A stretch of 64,000 nt of DNA from Streptomyces sp. M92 (lineage in GTDB: Bacteria > Actinomycetota > Actinomycetes > Streptomycetales > Streptomycetaceae): positions 6,510,001-6,574,000 of the forward strand of contig NZ_CP101137.1 of assembly GCF_028473745.1 (NCBI RefSeq), in the 5' to 3' direction. Below are positions 16,559-25,926 of this stretch, piece by piece; position 1 is the first letter of the stretch; the number at the start of each line of letters is the position of its first letter. Under the pieces are notes generated by a model. That model saw nothing but the letters and a program-made list of their open reading frames with translations. It ran no database searches and was not told the DNA's origin. Both the position numbers and the translations under genes were made by a program.

Positions 16559-17094
16559 CGACGCCGACCACCGAATCCTCCACGGGAACGGCCACCGGCC
16601 GCCGGTCGTGGCTGCGCGAACACTCCGAACTCGGCGTGTGCGTCCTGCTGCTGGCCCTCGGGGCGCTGGTCCTGACCGACGCGCTCACCATGGACGTCGA
16701 CATCACCCAGCGCGGCCCGGTCGGCCCCAAGACCGTACCGGTCGTCGTGGGTATCGGCCTGCTGGTGATCGCCGCGCTGCTCGCGGTGGACGTCCTGCGC
16801 GGTGGCCGGGGCGAGGCCGAGGGCGGCGAGGACATCGACCTGTCCGAACCGGCCGACTGGCGCACGGTGCTGCTGCTCGCCGGGATCTTCCTGGGCTCGG
16901 CCGTGCTGATCGAGCCGGCCGGCTTCCCGGTCGCGGGCGCGCTGCTGTTCTGGGGCGCGGCGTTCGCCCTGGGCAGTCGCCGTGTGGACCGGGACCCGCT
17001 GATCGCCGCGGTGCTGTCCCTGCTCACCTACGTCGTCTTCGACAAGCTGCTCGGCGTGCCGCTGCCCGGCGGTCCGCTGATGGGAGTGCTCTGA
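16555..17094 (+). CDS. tctB: Tripartite tricarboxylate transporter, TctB small membrane subunit
   Basis: A 179-residue protein with about four membrane helices (ELGVCVLLLALGALVLTDAL, VGIGLLVIAALLAVDVL, VLLLAGIFLGSAVLI and a last helix near residue 155), the usual topology of TctB. It partners TctA in the permease. The GTG start overlaps the tctC stop (GTGA), with AAGGAG upstream, so translation is coupled. The sequence conservation of TctB is low; the call relies on topology and the tctC/tctA neighbours. Confidence 0.88.
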   Translation: MTTPTTESSTGTATGRRSWLREHSELGVCVLLLALGALVLTDALTMDVDITQRGPVGPKTVPVVVGIGLLVIAALLAVDVLRGGRGEAEGGEDIDLSEPADWRTVLLLAGIFLGSAVLIEPAGFPVAGALLFWGAAFALGSRRVDRDPLIAAVLSLLTYVVFDKLLGVPLPGGPLMGVL

Positions 17095-17095
17095 C

Positions 17096-18595
17096 ATGAA
17101 CGCCCTCAACTCCCTCATGGACGGGTTCGGTACGGCCCTGACCCCGGTCAACCTGCTGTGGGCCGCGCTCGGGGTGCTGCTGGGCACGGCCATCGGCGTG
17201 CTGCCCGGCATCGGCCCCGCGATGGCGGTGGCGCTGCTCCTGCCGGTGACGTACGGGCTCGATCCGGTCGCCGCGTTCATCATGTTCGCCGGCATCTACT
17301 ACGGCGCGATGTTCGGCGGCTCCACCACGTCCATCCTGCTCAACACACCCGGCGAGAGCGCCGCCGTGGTCGCGGCCATGGAGGGCAACCCCATGGCCAA
17401 GGCGGGGCGCGGCGCGCAGGCGCTGGCCGCCGCCGCCATCGGTCACTTCGCGGGCGGCATGATCGGCACGGTCCTGCTGGTGGCGCTCGCGCCGACGGTC
17501 GCCGACCTGGCGGTGGACATCGGCGCGCCGGACTACTTCGCCATCATGGTGCTGGCGTTCATCGCGGTGACCTCGGTGCTGGGTTCCTCGCGCGTCAGAG
17601 GCATGGCCTCCCTGCTGATCGGACTGACGATCGGCCTGGTGGGCCTGGACCAGATGACCGGCCAGCAGCGGCTGACATTCGGCTCGCTGCAACTCGCCGA
17701 CGGCGTGGACGTGGTGATCGTGGCGGTCGGACTGTTCGCGATCGGCGAGGCGCTGTGGGTGGCGGCCCATCTGCGGCGCGGGGCGGCGGAGCCGATCCCG
17801 GTGGGCCGTCCCTGGCTCGGGCGCGGTGACGTGAGGCGCACCTGGAAGTCGTGGCTGCGCGGCCCGTTCATCGGCTTCCCGTTCGGCGCGATCCCGGCGG
17901 GCGGCGCGGAGATACCCACGTTCCTGTCGTACGTCACGGAGAAGCGCCTGTCCAAGCACAAGGACGAGTGGGGCAAGGGCGCCATCGAGGGCGTGGCCGG
18001 TCCGGAGTCGGCGGCGTCGGCCTCGGCGGCGGGCACTCTGGTGTCGATGCTGACGCTGGGCCTGCCGACGACGGCGGTCGCGGCGGTCATGCTGGCCGCG
18101 TTCCAGCAGTACGGCATCCAGCCGGGACCGCTGCTCTTCGAACGCGAACCCGAGCTGGTGTGGGGCCTGATCGCCTCCCTCTTCGTCGGCATGGTGCTGC
18201 TGCTCGCCCTCAACCTGCCGCTGGCGCCGGTGTGGGCCAAGCTGCTGCGCATCCCCCGGCCCTACCTCTACGCGGGGATCATGTTCTTCGCGGCGGTCGG
18301 CGCCTACGCGGTCGGCGGCGAGGTGATCGACCTGGTGACCCTGCTGGTCATCGGCCTGGTCGGGTTCGGCATGCGGCGTTACGGCCTGCCGATCCTGCCG
18401 GCCGTGATCGGCGTCATCCTCGGCCCCAACGCCGAGCAGCAGCTGCGCCGGGCCCTGCAGATCAGCGACGGCAGCGTGACGGGTCTGGTCAACACGCCGT
18501 TCGCGGTGACGGTGTACACGGTGATCGTGCTGCTGCTGGCGTGGCCGCTGCTGAAGCGGCTGGTGGTTCGCAAGCGGGCGCGCACCGACGCCTGA
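17096..18595 (+). CDS. tctA: Tripartite tricarboxylate transporter, TctA large membrane subunit
   Basis: A 499-residue permease with about eleven to twelve membrane helices and the TctA family motifs: GVLPGIGPAMAVALLLPVTY near residue 36, YYGAMFGGSTTSILLNTPGE near 63, and a second-half copy of the loop (AGPESAASASAAGTLVSMLTLGLPTT near 300). It forms the ion-coupled carboxylate channel with TctB. GGGAG precedes the ATG, one base after the tctB stop. The divergent CitA/CitB-like pair probably controls expression in response to the substrate. Confidence 0.93.
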   Translation: MNALNSLMDGFGTALTPVNLLWAALGVLLGTAIGVLPGIGPAMAVALLLPVTYGLDPVAAFIMFAGIYYGAMFGGSTTSILLNTPGESAAVVAAMEGNPMAKAGRGAQALAAAAIGHFAGGMIGTVLLVALAPTVADLAVDIGAPDYFAIMVLAFIAVTSVLGSSRVRGMASLLIGLTIGLVGLDQMTGQQRLTFGSLQLADGVDVVIVAVGLFAIGEALWVAAHLRRGAAEPIPVGRPWLGRGDVRRTWKSWLRGPFIGFPFGAIPAGGAEIPTFLSYVTEKRLSKHKDEWGKGAIEGVAGPESAASASAAGTLVSMLTLGLPTTAVAAVMLAAFQQYGIQPGPLLFEREPELVWGLIASLFVGMVLLLALNLPLAPVWAKLLRIPRPYLYAGIMFFAAVGAYAVGGEVIDLVTLLVIGLVGFGMRRYGLPILPAVIGVILGPNAEQQLRRALQISDGSVTGLVNTPFAVTVYTVIVLLLAWPLLKRLVVRKRARTDA

Positions 18596-18612
18596 GTCAT
18601 CGGACCGGGAGA

Positions 18613-19020
18613 TCAGGAACGGTGGCTCCCACGGCCCGGTACGTCGATTCCGTGCCGGGCCGTCTTGCGTAGAGCGTGGCACGGCTCATACCGCGCCGTT
18701 CCGCCACCTCCGCCATGGCCGTGCCGGGCTCGGTCAGGCAGCGCAGGGTCTCGTCGCGCTCCAGTTCCTGGAGGCGGCTCCGCCCGCACCGGGCGCCGGT
18801 GCACACCTCCGCGGGCAGGTGCCGCGCGTCGACCACGTCGGCCCGGGATGCCGCGCCGCGCACCAAACGCCTGAGCCGACGCACGCTCTGCGGCCACTCG
18901 TACGAGGTCAGGGCCCGGACCGCGGCCGGTGTGAACGTCACCTCGTGGCTTCGGTGGCGGCGCGCGAAGTGCCGGGCGAGCGGCATACGTCGTCCTGGCG
19001 GTCCCGCGGCGCGGGCACCT
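18613..19020 (-). pseudogene. Remnant of Fis-type (AcoR-like) regulator
   Basis: Only the C-terminal end survives: a helical stretch PLARHFARRHR, a degenerate WPQSVRRLRRLVRG where WPGNVRELRRLVRG is expected, an arginine-rich linker, and a Fis helix-turn-helix ending GMSRATLY. After TAC at 18669-18671 one base is missing: the frame must shift to read RKTARHGIDVPGR, the expected end, with stop at 18613-18615. A second shift is needed near 18990 to join RQDDV to PLARHF. Most of the protein, including the whole N-terminal sensor and most of the AAA+ domain, is absent. Such regulators normally sit divergent from an alcohol dehydrogenase, as here. Confidence 0.78.
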
Positions 19021-19165
19021 AGACGACGGTGTCCACGAGCGGGGCCGGCCCGGACGGGACGGACGAGTGGTCCGCCGCCGACCAGGCGCCCCGGTCCCGT
19101 GACGACGGGAACCCGGAGGACGCCGTCCCCGCGGCCCACCGGACGACGATCAAGGAGAGCACCGC

Positions 19166-20003
19166 ATGAGGGCAGTCCAGGTCGTCCGGTACGGCGACCA
19201 CCCGCTCGACAACGTCCGCATGGCCGAGGTGCCCGCCCCGGAGGTGTCCGGCCCGCACGACGTGATCGTGCGGATCGGCGCAGCCGGGGTGCGCCGGACC
19301 GACCCGCACATCCCGGAAGGGCAGTGGGCGGAGCAGTCCGGCGTGTGCCTGCCGTACGCCATCGGGCACGAGAACGCGGGCTGGGCGCACGCCGTCGGCA
19401 GCGCCGTCACGAGCGGCGCCGAGGGCGACAAGGTCATCGTCCACCCGCTGATGGCCTGCCGGGCGGGCGGGCGGCGACGTCCACTGCGAGCAGTCGCTGT
19501 TCCCCGGCATCGACACCGCGGGCGGTTACGCCGAGTACCTCAGGACGACGGCCCGCAGTGTCGTCCGCCTCGACGACTCCCTCGAGCCGGCCGACGTCGC
19601 CGACTCCGGCCCGGCGACCGGTGCGCGGTCATCGGCGCGGGCGGCCTCGGCCACATCGGCATCCAGGTGCTCAAGGCCCTCACCGTCGTCGAGCTCGTCG
19701 TCGACTTCTCGGCTGGGGCGGTGCCACCCGCGACGGCGTCGGCATGCCGCGCTGGCCCGGCGACTACCACCTGGTCGGGTACGGCGAGAACATCGACGCC
19801 CCGACGATCGACGCCATTTCGTCCGAGATCAACTTCATCGGTAACCTCGTTGACAGCTAAACCGGCCTGTGCGAGCTGATGGTGCTCGCGGCGCAGGGCC
19901 GGGTAGGGCTGCACACGGCGACGTATCCGCTCGACCGGTTCCAGAACGCGCTGGCGGACTGGGCGCCGGACGGGTCCGCGGGCGCGCCGTCCTGGTGCCG
20001 TGA
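19166..20003 (+). pseudogene. Broken zinc-type NAD(P)-dependent alcohol dehydrogenase
   Basis: Fragments of one ADH are collinear but in three frames. Intact opening: MRAVQVVRYGDHPLDNVRM to VIVHPLMACRAGG; then a small deletion that removes structural-zinc Cys codons and shifts frame (~19470) to GDVHCEQSLFPGID...SLEPADVA; then a jump (~19610) to GDRCAVIGAGGLGHIG; a larger deletion (~19710) to GGATRDGV...NFIGNLVDS; a TAA stop at 19858-19860 where Tyr is expected; then TGLCELMVLAAQGR; and a last shift (~19965) to GRAVLVP-TGA. At least five lesions, about 90 to 100 residues lost. It cannot encode a working enzyme. Expected length is about 345 residues. Confidence 0.88.
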
Positions 20004-20043
20004 CCGGACGGCTCCGGTACACCCCTCACAGAAAGCGAACGTC

Positions 20044-20367
20044 ATGATCTTCATTACGGCGAAGTTCCAGGTGCTCCCGGAACACGCGGACCAGTGGCCG
20101 GAGATCTCCGGCGAGTTCACCCGGGCGACGCGCGAGGAGCCCGGCTGCCTCTGGTTCGACTGGTCCCGCAGCATCGACGACCCGTCCGAGTACGTCCTGG
20201 TCGAGGCGTTCCGCGACGACGAGGCCGGCGCCGCGCACGTCCAGTCCGCGCACTTCCGGGCCGCGCAGGAGAAGCTGCCGCGCTACCTGGCGCGCACGCC
20301 GCGCATCGTGAACACGACGCTCGACCAGGACGGCTGGTCGGAGCTGGGCGAGATGGCGGTGAAGTAG
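20044..20367 (+). CDS. Antibiotic biosynthesis monooxygenase-fold protein (quinol monooxygenase-like)
   Basis: A 107-residue single-domain protein of the ABM ferredoxin-like fold: MIFITAKFQVLPEHADQW opens the first strand and EEPGCLWFDWSRS, YVLVEAFRDDEAG and HVQSAHFRAAQ are the standard segments. Relatives (YgiN type) oxidise quinols or protect against small electrophiles, mostly as cofactor-free dimers. The reading frame is intact although it follows the dead ADH by 40 bp, and it would once have been in the same operon. It may have its own promoter or be passively retained; neither can be decided here. Confidence 0.87.
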   Translation: MIFITAKFQVLPEHADQWPEISGEFTRATREEPGCLWFDWSRSIDDPSEYVLVEAFRDDEAGAAHVQSAHFRAAQEKLPRYLARTPRIVNTTLDQDGWSELGEMAVK

Positions 20368-20461
20368 GGCGGCGCGCGCCAGCCGAGGAAGCAGGGCCGG
20401 ACCCGGCGGTCGGGGTTGTCCCCGTCGGTGTCCGCCGGTCTTCGTGACCCGACGCGGGTGC

Positions 20462-20481
20462 ACCGGACCGTCATGTCCGGT
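20462..20481. terminator. Candidate shared terminator hairpin
   Basis: Inverted repeat ACCGGAC / GTCCGGT with a 6-nt loop, in the 113-bp gap between the convergent ABM gene and the SWIM gene, ending at the SWIM stop codon. No U-tract, as is usual for Streptomyces terminators. Moderate support. Confidence 0.45.
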
Positions 20482-22439
20482 CACGGCATTGTGTACGGGC
20501 CGGTCCGGTGCAGTTCCAGGGTCGTGGCGAGACGGATGACGGCGGTGTGCCAGCGAGAGGCGGCGGCCGCCGGGCCGTGGGTGCGGAGGGTGGCTGTCAC
20601 GGCGGAGACCTTGTCCGCGGTGGTGCGGAAACCGGTTCGGTGCAGGAGGGCGGCCGCTGATTCGAGGGTGTCGTGGTCGGTGGCAGTCAGGTTCTTCAAG
20701 CCGTGGTGGGCGGCCTCGGCCAGGGCGGCGAGGGCCTGTTCCAGGGCGGTGGTGAGGGGGTCTCCCGGGGGGTGCGGCGCGACGGGGAGGGCGGTGTCGC
20801 CGTCGCCGGGGGCGAGGTCGGGGACGAGGACGCCGTGGGAGGTGCGGACGGCGAGAGGGGCGAGGAGGACCCTGCCCCGGTCGTGGCGGAGGGAACCGCT
20901 GATCCGGTCGGCGGTGCCGGAGGCGAGGGTGTCGGCCAGGGCGTCCAGGGTGCCGGGGCAGTGGGGGTTGTGCGCGCTGCTCAGCAGGACCTCGTTGCCG
21001 GCCGGGTCGTGGAGGACGGCCTCGAGGCGCTGCGCGGCCGGGTCGTACCGCACGGGTCCGGCCTCCGCGACGGCGAGGACGCGTATGGACTCGGCTTCCA
21101 CCCGAGGGCGGACGAGGCGGGGAGGGAGGGTGCCCGGGGCCGGGAACTGTGTGGCGAGGTCGGTGACCAGCAACCCGGGCGGCAGGTCGTCCCAGGCGGT
21201 ACCGACGGGAGTGACGGAGGTGGTGGCGATCCGGCCGCGGGAGATCTCCACGGCGCGGCCGGCCGTGCGGGAGGTGGCCTCGCTGACCACGTTGGCGGCG
21301 GCAAGGGTGCGCAGGTTCGTACCGAGGATCCTGCGGGAGCCGAGGTCGTGGCCGGTGGGCGCATGACCGTCGGGCAGCTCCCAGCGTTTGTGCAGAACGA
21401 GGACGACACCGGCATCGGGGTGGGCCAAGAAGACGTCGGCGGTGCGGTCGCGGGCGGTGCCGTCCACGTGACAGCCGAGGGCGACGAGGCGGATTCGGCG
21501 CAAGGCCGTGCGGGCCGTTTCGGCAGTGCCGAGGACGGCTGCGGGGTCGGTGGGGGCGGCGCGGTGACGGGCGTGGAGTTCGGCGAGGAGCAGGGCGTGG
21601 GTCTCGCGGTCGTGGCGGGCGCCGCGGGCGGCGTGCTCGGCGAGCTGCTGGCGTATCCCCTCGAGGGCAGCGGCGGGCCAGTGGCGGCCGGCGGCCGTGA
21701 GAGCGGCGCCGGCACGGCGGAGGGTTCCGTCCAGGACGGGGCCGGCCTGGGGGACGCCGTCGACGAGGAGTTCGTCGACGAGGTCCATGGCTGCGCGGTG
21801 GGCGCTGTCGCCGCTGTCCGGGGCTGTTTCCCTTCCTCCGACGGTGACTCGGTCGCTGCCCTCGGTGTCGGCGGCTCGGAAGGACCAGACGGCGAGTACG
21901 ACCGTCGCGCCGCGCAGCGGCTCGGCGGCGTCCGTGACGGCGAAGCCGGGGCTGTGGGGCACGGGGAAGCGGACGGTGCAGGCGGGGAGTTCGACGGCGG
22001 GAACGGGGTCGGCGGGGGTGGGGCGGTGGAGAACGGCCCGGTAGCCGCGGTCGCGGGTGCGACGGGCCGCGGTGAGGGCGGGACGGCCGAAGGCCTCGGC
22101 AAGGGCGGTGTCGTCGATGCTCCCTGGGGACCAGTCGATGAACGGCGGCGGGATGTCCGACGCGGTCGCGGTGCGCTGGTAGGCGAGGACGAGACCGATG
22201 CGGTGGCGGCAGACTCCGTGGGCCTCGCAGCTGCAGCGGGCGTCCTGCAGGGTGGTGCCGGGCGGCAGCCGGGTCTCGGTGCCGTCGGGAAAGCAGCCGT
22301 GCACGGTGTGGTCGCCGGTGACCTCCAGGTCGGGGCCCGCTCCGGCGTCGAGGTCTTTGGCGGCGCGTTTGACCAGACCGCGGTTGGCGAGGGCGGCGAG
22401 GGTGTCGGGAGTGAGAGCGAGCAGGTCGGTGCGGGTCAT
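20481..22439 (-). CDS. SWIM zinc-finger protein of a MoxR-VWA operon (YehQ-like)
   Basis: A 652-residue protein with a SWIM zinc finger near its N-terminus: CSCEAHGVCRH (about residues 69-79), the CxC...CxH pattern. SWIM motifs bind DNA or proteins. The remaining ~560 residues are of the uncharacterised YehQ type with no catalytic motif I recognise. It is the last gene of a coupled unit, its ATG overlapping the VWA stop (ATGA). Size and position match E. coli YehQ (about 680 residues) in the yehI-L-M-P-Q cluster; that parallel is from memory. It may be a nucleic-acid or target-recognition component. Confidence 0.85.
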   Translation of the reverse strand: MTRTDLLALTPDTLAALANRGLVKRAAKDLDAGAGPDLEVTGDHTVHGCFPDGTETRLPPGTTLQDARCSCEAHGVCRHRIGLVLAYQRTATASDIPPPFIDWSPGSIDDTALAEAFGRPALTAARRTRDRGYRAVLHRPTPADPVPAVELPACTVRFPVPHSPGFAVTDAAEPLRGATVVLAVWSFRAADTEGSDRVTVGGRETAPDSGDSAHRAAMDLVDELLVDGVPQAGPVLDGTLRRAGAALTAAGRHWPAAALEGIRQQLAEHAARGARHDRETHALLLAELHARHRAAPTDPAAVLGTAETARTALRRIRLVALGCHVDGTARDRTADVFLAHPDAGVVLVLHKRWELPDGHAPTGHDLGSRRILGTNLRTLAAANVVSEATSRTAGRAVEISRGRIATTSVTPVGTAWDDLPPGLLVTDLATQFPAPGTLPPRLVRPRVEAESIRVLAVAEAGPVRYDPAAQRLEAVLHDPAGNEVLLSSAHNPHCPGTLDALADTLASGTADRISGSLRHDRGRVLLAPLAVRTSHGVLVPDLAPGDGDTALPVAPHPPGDPLTTALEQALAALAEAAHHGLKNLTATDHDTLESAAALLHRTGFRTTADKVSAVTATLRTHGPAAAASRWHTAVIRLATTLELHRTGPYTMP

Positions 22440-23596
22440 GCCGTTCGTCCTCCGTGGGCCATGCTCTCGGCGACGAATTCGGCGAGGTGGCCGGGGGTCA
22501 TGGCGCCGATGTGTGCGCCGGCCTCGGCGAGGCGGCCGGCCAGGTCACGGTCGTAGGAGGGGGCGGCCTCCTCGTCGAGGGCCGCGAGGCCGAGGACGGT
22601 GACGCCCTGTCCGGTCAGGTCGCGGACGGTACGGGTCAGGCGGTGGGCGTCGCCGCCCTCGTAGAAGTCGGTGATCAGGGCGATGATCGTGCGGCGCGGG
22701 TTGCCGACGAGACCGGCGGAGTAGTCGACGGCGCGGGCGATGTCGGTGCCACCGCCGAGCTGGACCTTCATCAGGAGTTCGACGGGGTCGGTGACGTCGG
22801 AGGTGAGGTCGACGACCTGCGTGTCGAAAGCGACCAGCTGGGTGCGCAGTCCGGGCAGGCCCCAGAGGCAGGCGGCGGTGACGGCGGAGTGGATCACGGA
22901 TCCGGCCATGGAGCCGGACTGGTCGACGAGGAGGATCAGCTGCCACTGCTCGAGGTGGCGGCGGGTGCGGGAGTGGAAGTGCGGCTGCTCGATGAGGATG
23001 CGGCGGTCCTCGGGCCGGTAGTGGGCGAGGTTGGCGCGGATCGTGGCCCTGAAGTCGAAGTTCCGGGCGAGGGGGGTTCGGCTGGGGCGGCGGGAGCGGG
23101 CTCCGGTGAGGGCGCGTCGGATCTCCGGCCTCAGCCGCTCGGTCAGGTCGCGCACGACGGCTTCGACGATGCGCCGGGCGGCGGCCAGAACCCGCGGGTT
23201 CATCAGGTGTTTGGTGCGCAGCACGGCCCGCAGCAGGCTGGTGCTCGGTTCTACGCGGAGAAGAACATCGGGATCGGTGACGATCTCGTCGATGCCGTAG
23301 CTCTCCACGGCGTCGCGTTCGAGGCGTTCGACCGTCTCCCGGGGGAAGAGGCGGTGGATGTCGTCGAGCCAGTCGACGACGGCGAGCGTGGAGGGGCCGT
23401 CGCCGCCCTCCCGGCCATCGGCGGTGCCGCGGCGTTCACCACGGCGGGCGAGGTCCTCGTCGCGGCCGTAGAGCCACTGGAGGGCGGTGTCGCGGGCGGC
23501 GTCCGGGCCGTCGAGGCCGCCGGTGCGGCGTTCGGCGGGGGCGCCGAGGATCAGCCGCCAGCGTTCCAGTCCCGCGCGGGGGTCGTCGGGGGTCAT
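22436..23596 (-). CDS. VWA domain protein (YehP/CoxE-like)
   Basis: A 386-residue protein: a helical N-terminal half, then a von Willebrand factor A domain with a complete MIDAS metal site, DQSGS at residues 225-229, the Thr of GGGTDIA and the Asp of ITDFYEGGD. VWA proteins next to MoxR AAA+ ATPases are thought to be their adaptors, with metal-dependent binding to a client whose assembly or remodelling the ATPase drives. ATGA overlaps couple it to DUF5682 upstream and SWIM downstream. Length matches YehP (~378 residues). Confidence 0.9.
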   Translation of the reverse strand: MTPDDPRAGLERWRLILGAPAERRTGGLDGPDAARDTALQWLYGRDEDLARRGERRGTADGREGGDGPSTLAVVDWLDDIHRLFPRETVERLERDAVESYGIDEIVTDPDVLLRVEPSTSLLRAVLRTKHLMNPRVLAAARRIVEAVVRDLTERLRPEIRRALTGARSRRPSRTPLARNFDFRATIRANLAHYRPEDRRILIEQPHFHSRTRRHLEQWQLILLVDQSGSMAGSVIHSAVTAACLWGLPGLRTQLVAFDTQVVDLTSDVTDPVELLMKVQLGGGTDIARAVDYSAGLVGNPRRTIIALITDFYEGGDAHRLTRTVRDLTGQGVTVLGLAALDEEAAPSYDRDLAGRLAEAGAHIGAMTPGHLAEFVAESMAHGGRTA

Positions 23597-25926
23597 CGGG
23601 GTGCTCCGAGGGCGTGCCGGTCGAGCAGGAGGTCGGTGTGTTCCTCGAGGGCCGCGGCACGGGCGAGGAGCAGCGGGTCGGCGGTGGTGCGCAGCAGGGT
23701 GCGGGCGGAGCCGTGCAGGTTCCGGCGGTCGAGGAGGAGTTGTGCGACGCGTTCGCGTTCGCGGGGCGGGAAGAAGGCGAAGGCCTGGCGCAGGGCGGGC
23801 AGGGCGTGGAGGAAGACCTCGTCGGTCATGGTGGTGACGACGCCGTCCAGGGTGTCGAGCAGGGACTGTCCGCCCTTCGGGGCGGGCCGCAGGACTTCTT
23901 CTCGGGCGAGGGCGAGCAGGCCGGCCAGCCAGTCGCCGAGGACGGCCGGGTCGGCCGCGGCGGCGAACGCTTCGGCCTCGCCGGCGGGTTCGGCCGGGGC
24001 TCCGAGGGCGCGGCGCAGGCCGAGGGCGGCGCCGCGGAGGTCGGCGGGGGCGTGCCGGTCGCGGGCGATGCGGGCGGCGGTCGCGGCAGCGGTTTCCGGG
24101 GTGAGGGTAACGGCGGGTGCGGCGTGAAGGAGGGCGTCGCGGGCGGCGGTCAGGGCGCGCAGACGGGGGACGTCGACGCCGGGCGGGCCGCCGGGGAGGC
24201 CCTCCACGAGGTGGAAGAGCCGGTCGACGGCGTGGTCGAGGACGGCGCCGAGCAGCGGGTCACGGGCGGTACCGAAGACGCGGTCGTGGCGCCAGAGTCC
24301 CAGGGCCACAGCGAGGGCCCGCCCGAGGGGGTCGGGGTCGGCGGTGGTACGGATCCGGTGGGCGAGGCCGTCAAGGAGGTCGCGGGAGAGGGATCCGGCT
24401 CCGCAGAGGACGGCGTCGAAGAGGAGGGCGGCGGTGGTCCCGGCGTCTGCGGCCGTACCGGTGTCGCGGACGCGGTGGGCGAGGAGGGCTGTGGCGGCCT
24501 CGTCGGGGCGGGCTCCGTAGGCGCCGGCCTCGGTCAGTGCGGCGTCACGGCCGGTGCGGGGGCCGGGTTCCCAGGTTTCGTGGTCGCGGGGGTCCGCTCC
24601 GTGATCGGGGCCGGTGAGGCGGGTGTGGCCGGGGATGTCGAGGATGCGCAGCTGGTGGAGGAAACGGCTGCGTTCGAGCCCTCGGGGGTTGGTGAGGTCG
24701 AGGTCGAGGGTGCGGTCGCCGTCGAGGCCGAGGCGGATCTCCTCGGCGGTCACGTGGTGGACCAGGGGTGGCAGCGGGGTGTCGGGGTGAAGGCGGCCGG
24801 TGCGCTCTCCGGTGCAGGCGACGACCGTTTCGACGACGGCGGGGTGGGCGCCGGGCCGCAGGGGGCCGTCGGTGTTCCAGGGGAGCGGCTGGTCGAGGTC
24901 GTCCGTGATCAGTGCGGCGGCGAGGCCGTCCAGGACGTCGACGCGGGCGGGGTGGCGGTGTCCGCGGAGGGCGGCGAGGCCTTCGGTGAGGGTGTGGGCG
25001 GAGATCAGGGCGGCGGTGGAGGCGGGGAGGCGGCGGGCGCGGAGCCGTTCCACGACGGTGCGACGGAGGATTTCCGCGGCCGCGTCGGGGCCTTCGTCCC
25101 ACAGGTGCTGGTAGTAGCCGGGGGACGGCATGCCGGACTGGTAACCGGCGAAGGCGTCCATCTGGCGGAAGGAGTAGGGCACCAGGAAGCTGCCGCCCAC
25201 GGCCCCGTCGGGCGGGGCGGGCACCGGGGGCCATGCGGCGGGTTCCGCGCCCGCAGACGTGCCGGGGGCGGCGGTGAGGGCGCGCAGGGCGGGCTGGTGG
25301 AAGCCACCGGTCACCACCAGGACCGGCCGGTTGCCGGCGTGAGCGGCCGCGGCACGGACCCAGGAGGCCATGTACTGCTCGCGGGCGCGGTCCCCGTCGT
25401 CGGCCTCGGTGTCGCCGCGCACCAGGGCGAAGTAGGCGTCCAGGCGGTCGCGCAGCCCGTCCGGATCGGCGACCTCGAAGACGCGGTCCCACAGGGCGTC
25501 CACGGTGTCGACCCGGTATCGGGCGCGGAGCCGTTCGGTGGCGCGGCTGTAGCGGGCCTCGGCGTCGGCGTAGCGGTTGGCCGCGCCGTCGGGGCGGTCG
25601 GTGAAGGCGCGGTGCCAGGCGGGCAGGTCGATGAACCGGACCTCGGCGCCCGCGGTACGGCCCTCGGTGAGTGCCACCCATTCCGGGGAGTACGCGCACA
25701 ACGGGGCCCAGGACGTGGCGACCCGTTCGGTGCCGCGGTAGTGGCTGAAGACGGCGATGGGCAGTTCGTGTCCGAGGAGCAGTTCGCCGATCCGGTCGTT
25801 CATGTCGGCGGGGCCTTCGACCAGGACGTATGCGGGGCGCAGTTCACGGATCGTGCGGCGGACCAGGCCGGCGCAGGCCGGTGAGTGGTGGCGTACCCCC
25901 AGGAAGGTGACGCGGGCATCGCTCAC
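23593..25926 (-). CDS. DUF5682 family protein (YehM-like)
   Basis: A 777-residue protein opening with VSDARVTFLGVRHHSPAC and EGPADMNDRIGELL, the hallmark of DUF5682, whose members carry a GxRHHSP motif and an EGP motif that look like an active site; the N-terminal fold recalls the TraB/erythromycin-esterase-like group, but this is inference. The helical C-terminus has no motif. GTG 25926 is preferred since it overlaps the MoxR stop as GTGA; an upstream ATG (25968) would lie inside the MoxR gene. It occurs almost always in this MoxR-VWA gene context. If it has enzymatic activity it is the likeliest effector of the operon. Confidence 0.87.
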   Translation of the reverse strand: MSDARVTFLGVRHHSPACAGLVRRTIRELRPAYVLVEGPADMNDRIGELLLGHELPIAVFSHYRGTERVATSWAPLCAYSPEWVALTEGRTAGAEVRFIDLPAWHRAFTDRPDGAANRYADAEARYSRATERLRARYRVDTVDALWDRVFEVADPDGLRDRLDAYFALVRGDTEADDGDRAREQYMASWVRAAAAHAGNRPVLVVTGGFHQPALRALTAAPGTSAGAEPAAWPPVPAPPDGAVGGSFLVPYSFRQMDAFAGYQSGMPSPGYYQHLWDEGPDAAAEILRRTVVERLRARRLPASTAALISAHTLTEGLAALRGHRHPARVDVLDGLAAALITDDLDQPLPWNTDGPLRPGAHPAVVETVVACTGERTGRLHPDTPLPPLVHHVTAEEIRLGLDGDRTLDLDLTNPRGLERSRFLHQLRILDIPGHTRLTGPDHGADPRDHETWEPGPRTGRDAALTEAGAYGARPDEAATALLAHRVRDTGTAADAGTTAALLFDAVLCGAGSLSRDLLDGLAHRIRTTADPDPLGRALAVALGLWRHDRVFGTARDPLLGAVLDHAVDRLFHLVEGLPGGPPGVDVPRLRALTAARDALLHAAPAVTLTPETAAATAARIARDRHAPADLRGAALGLRRALGAPAEPAGEAEAFAAAADPAVLGDWLAGLLALAREEVLRPAPKGGQSLLDTLDGVVTTMTDEVFLHALPALRQAFAFFPPRERERVAQLLLDRRNLHGSARTLLRTTADPLLLARAAALEEHTDLLLDRHALGAPR

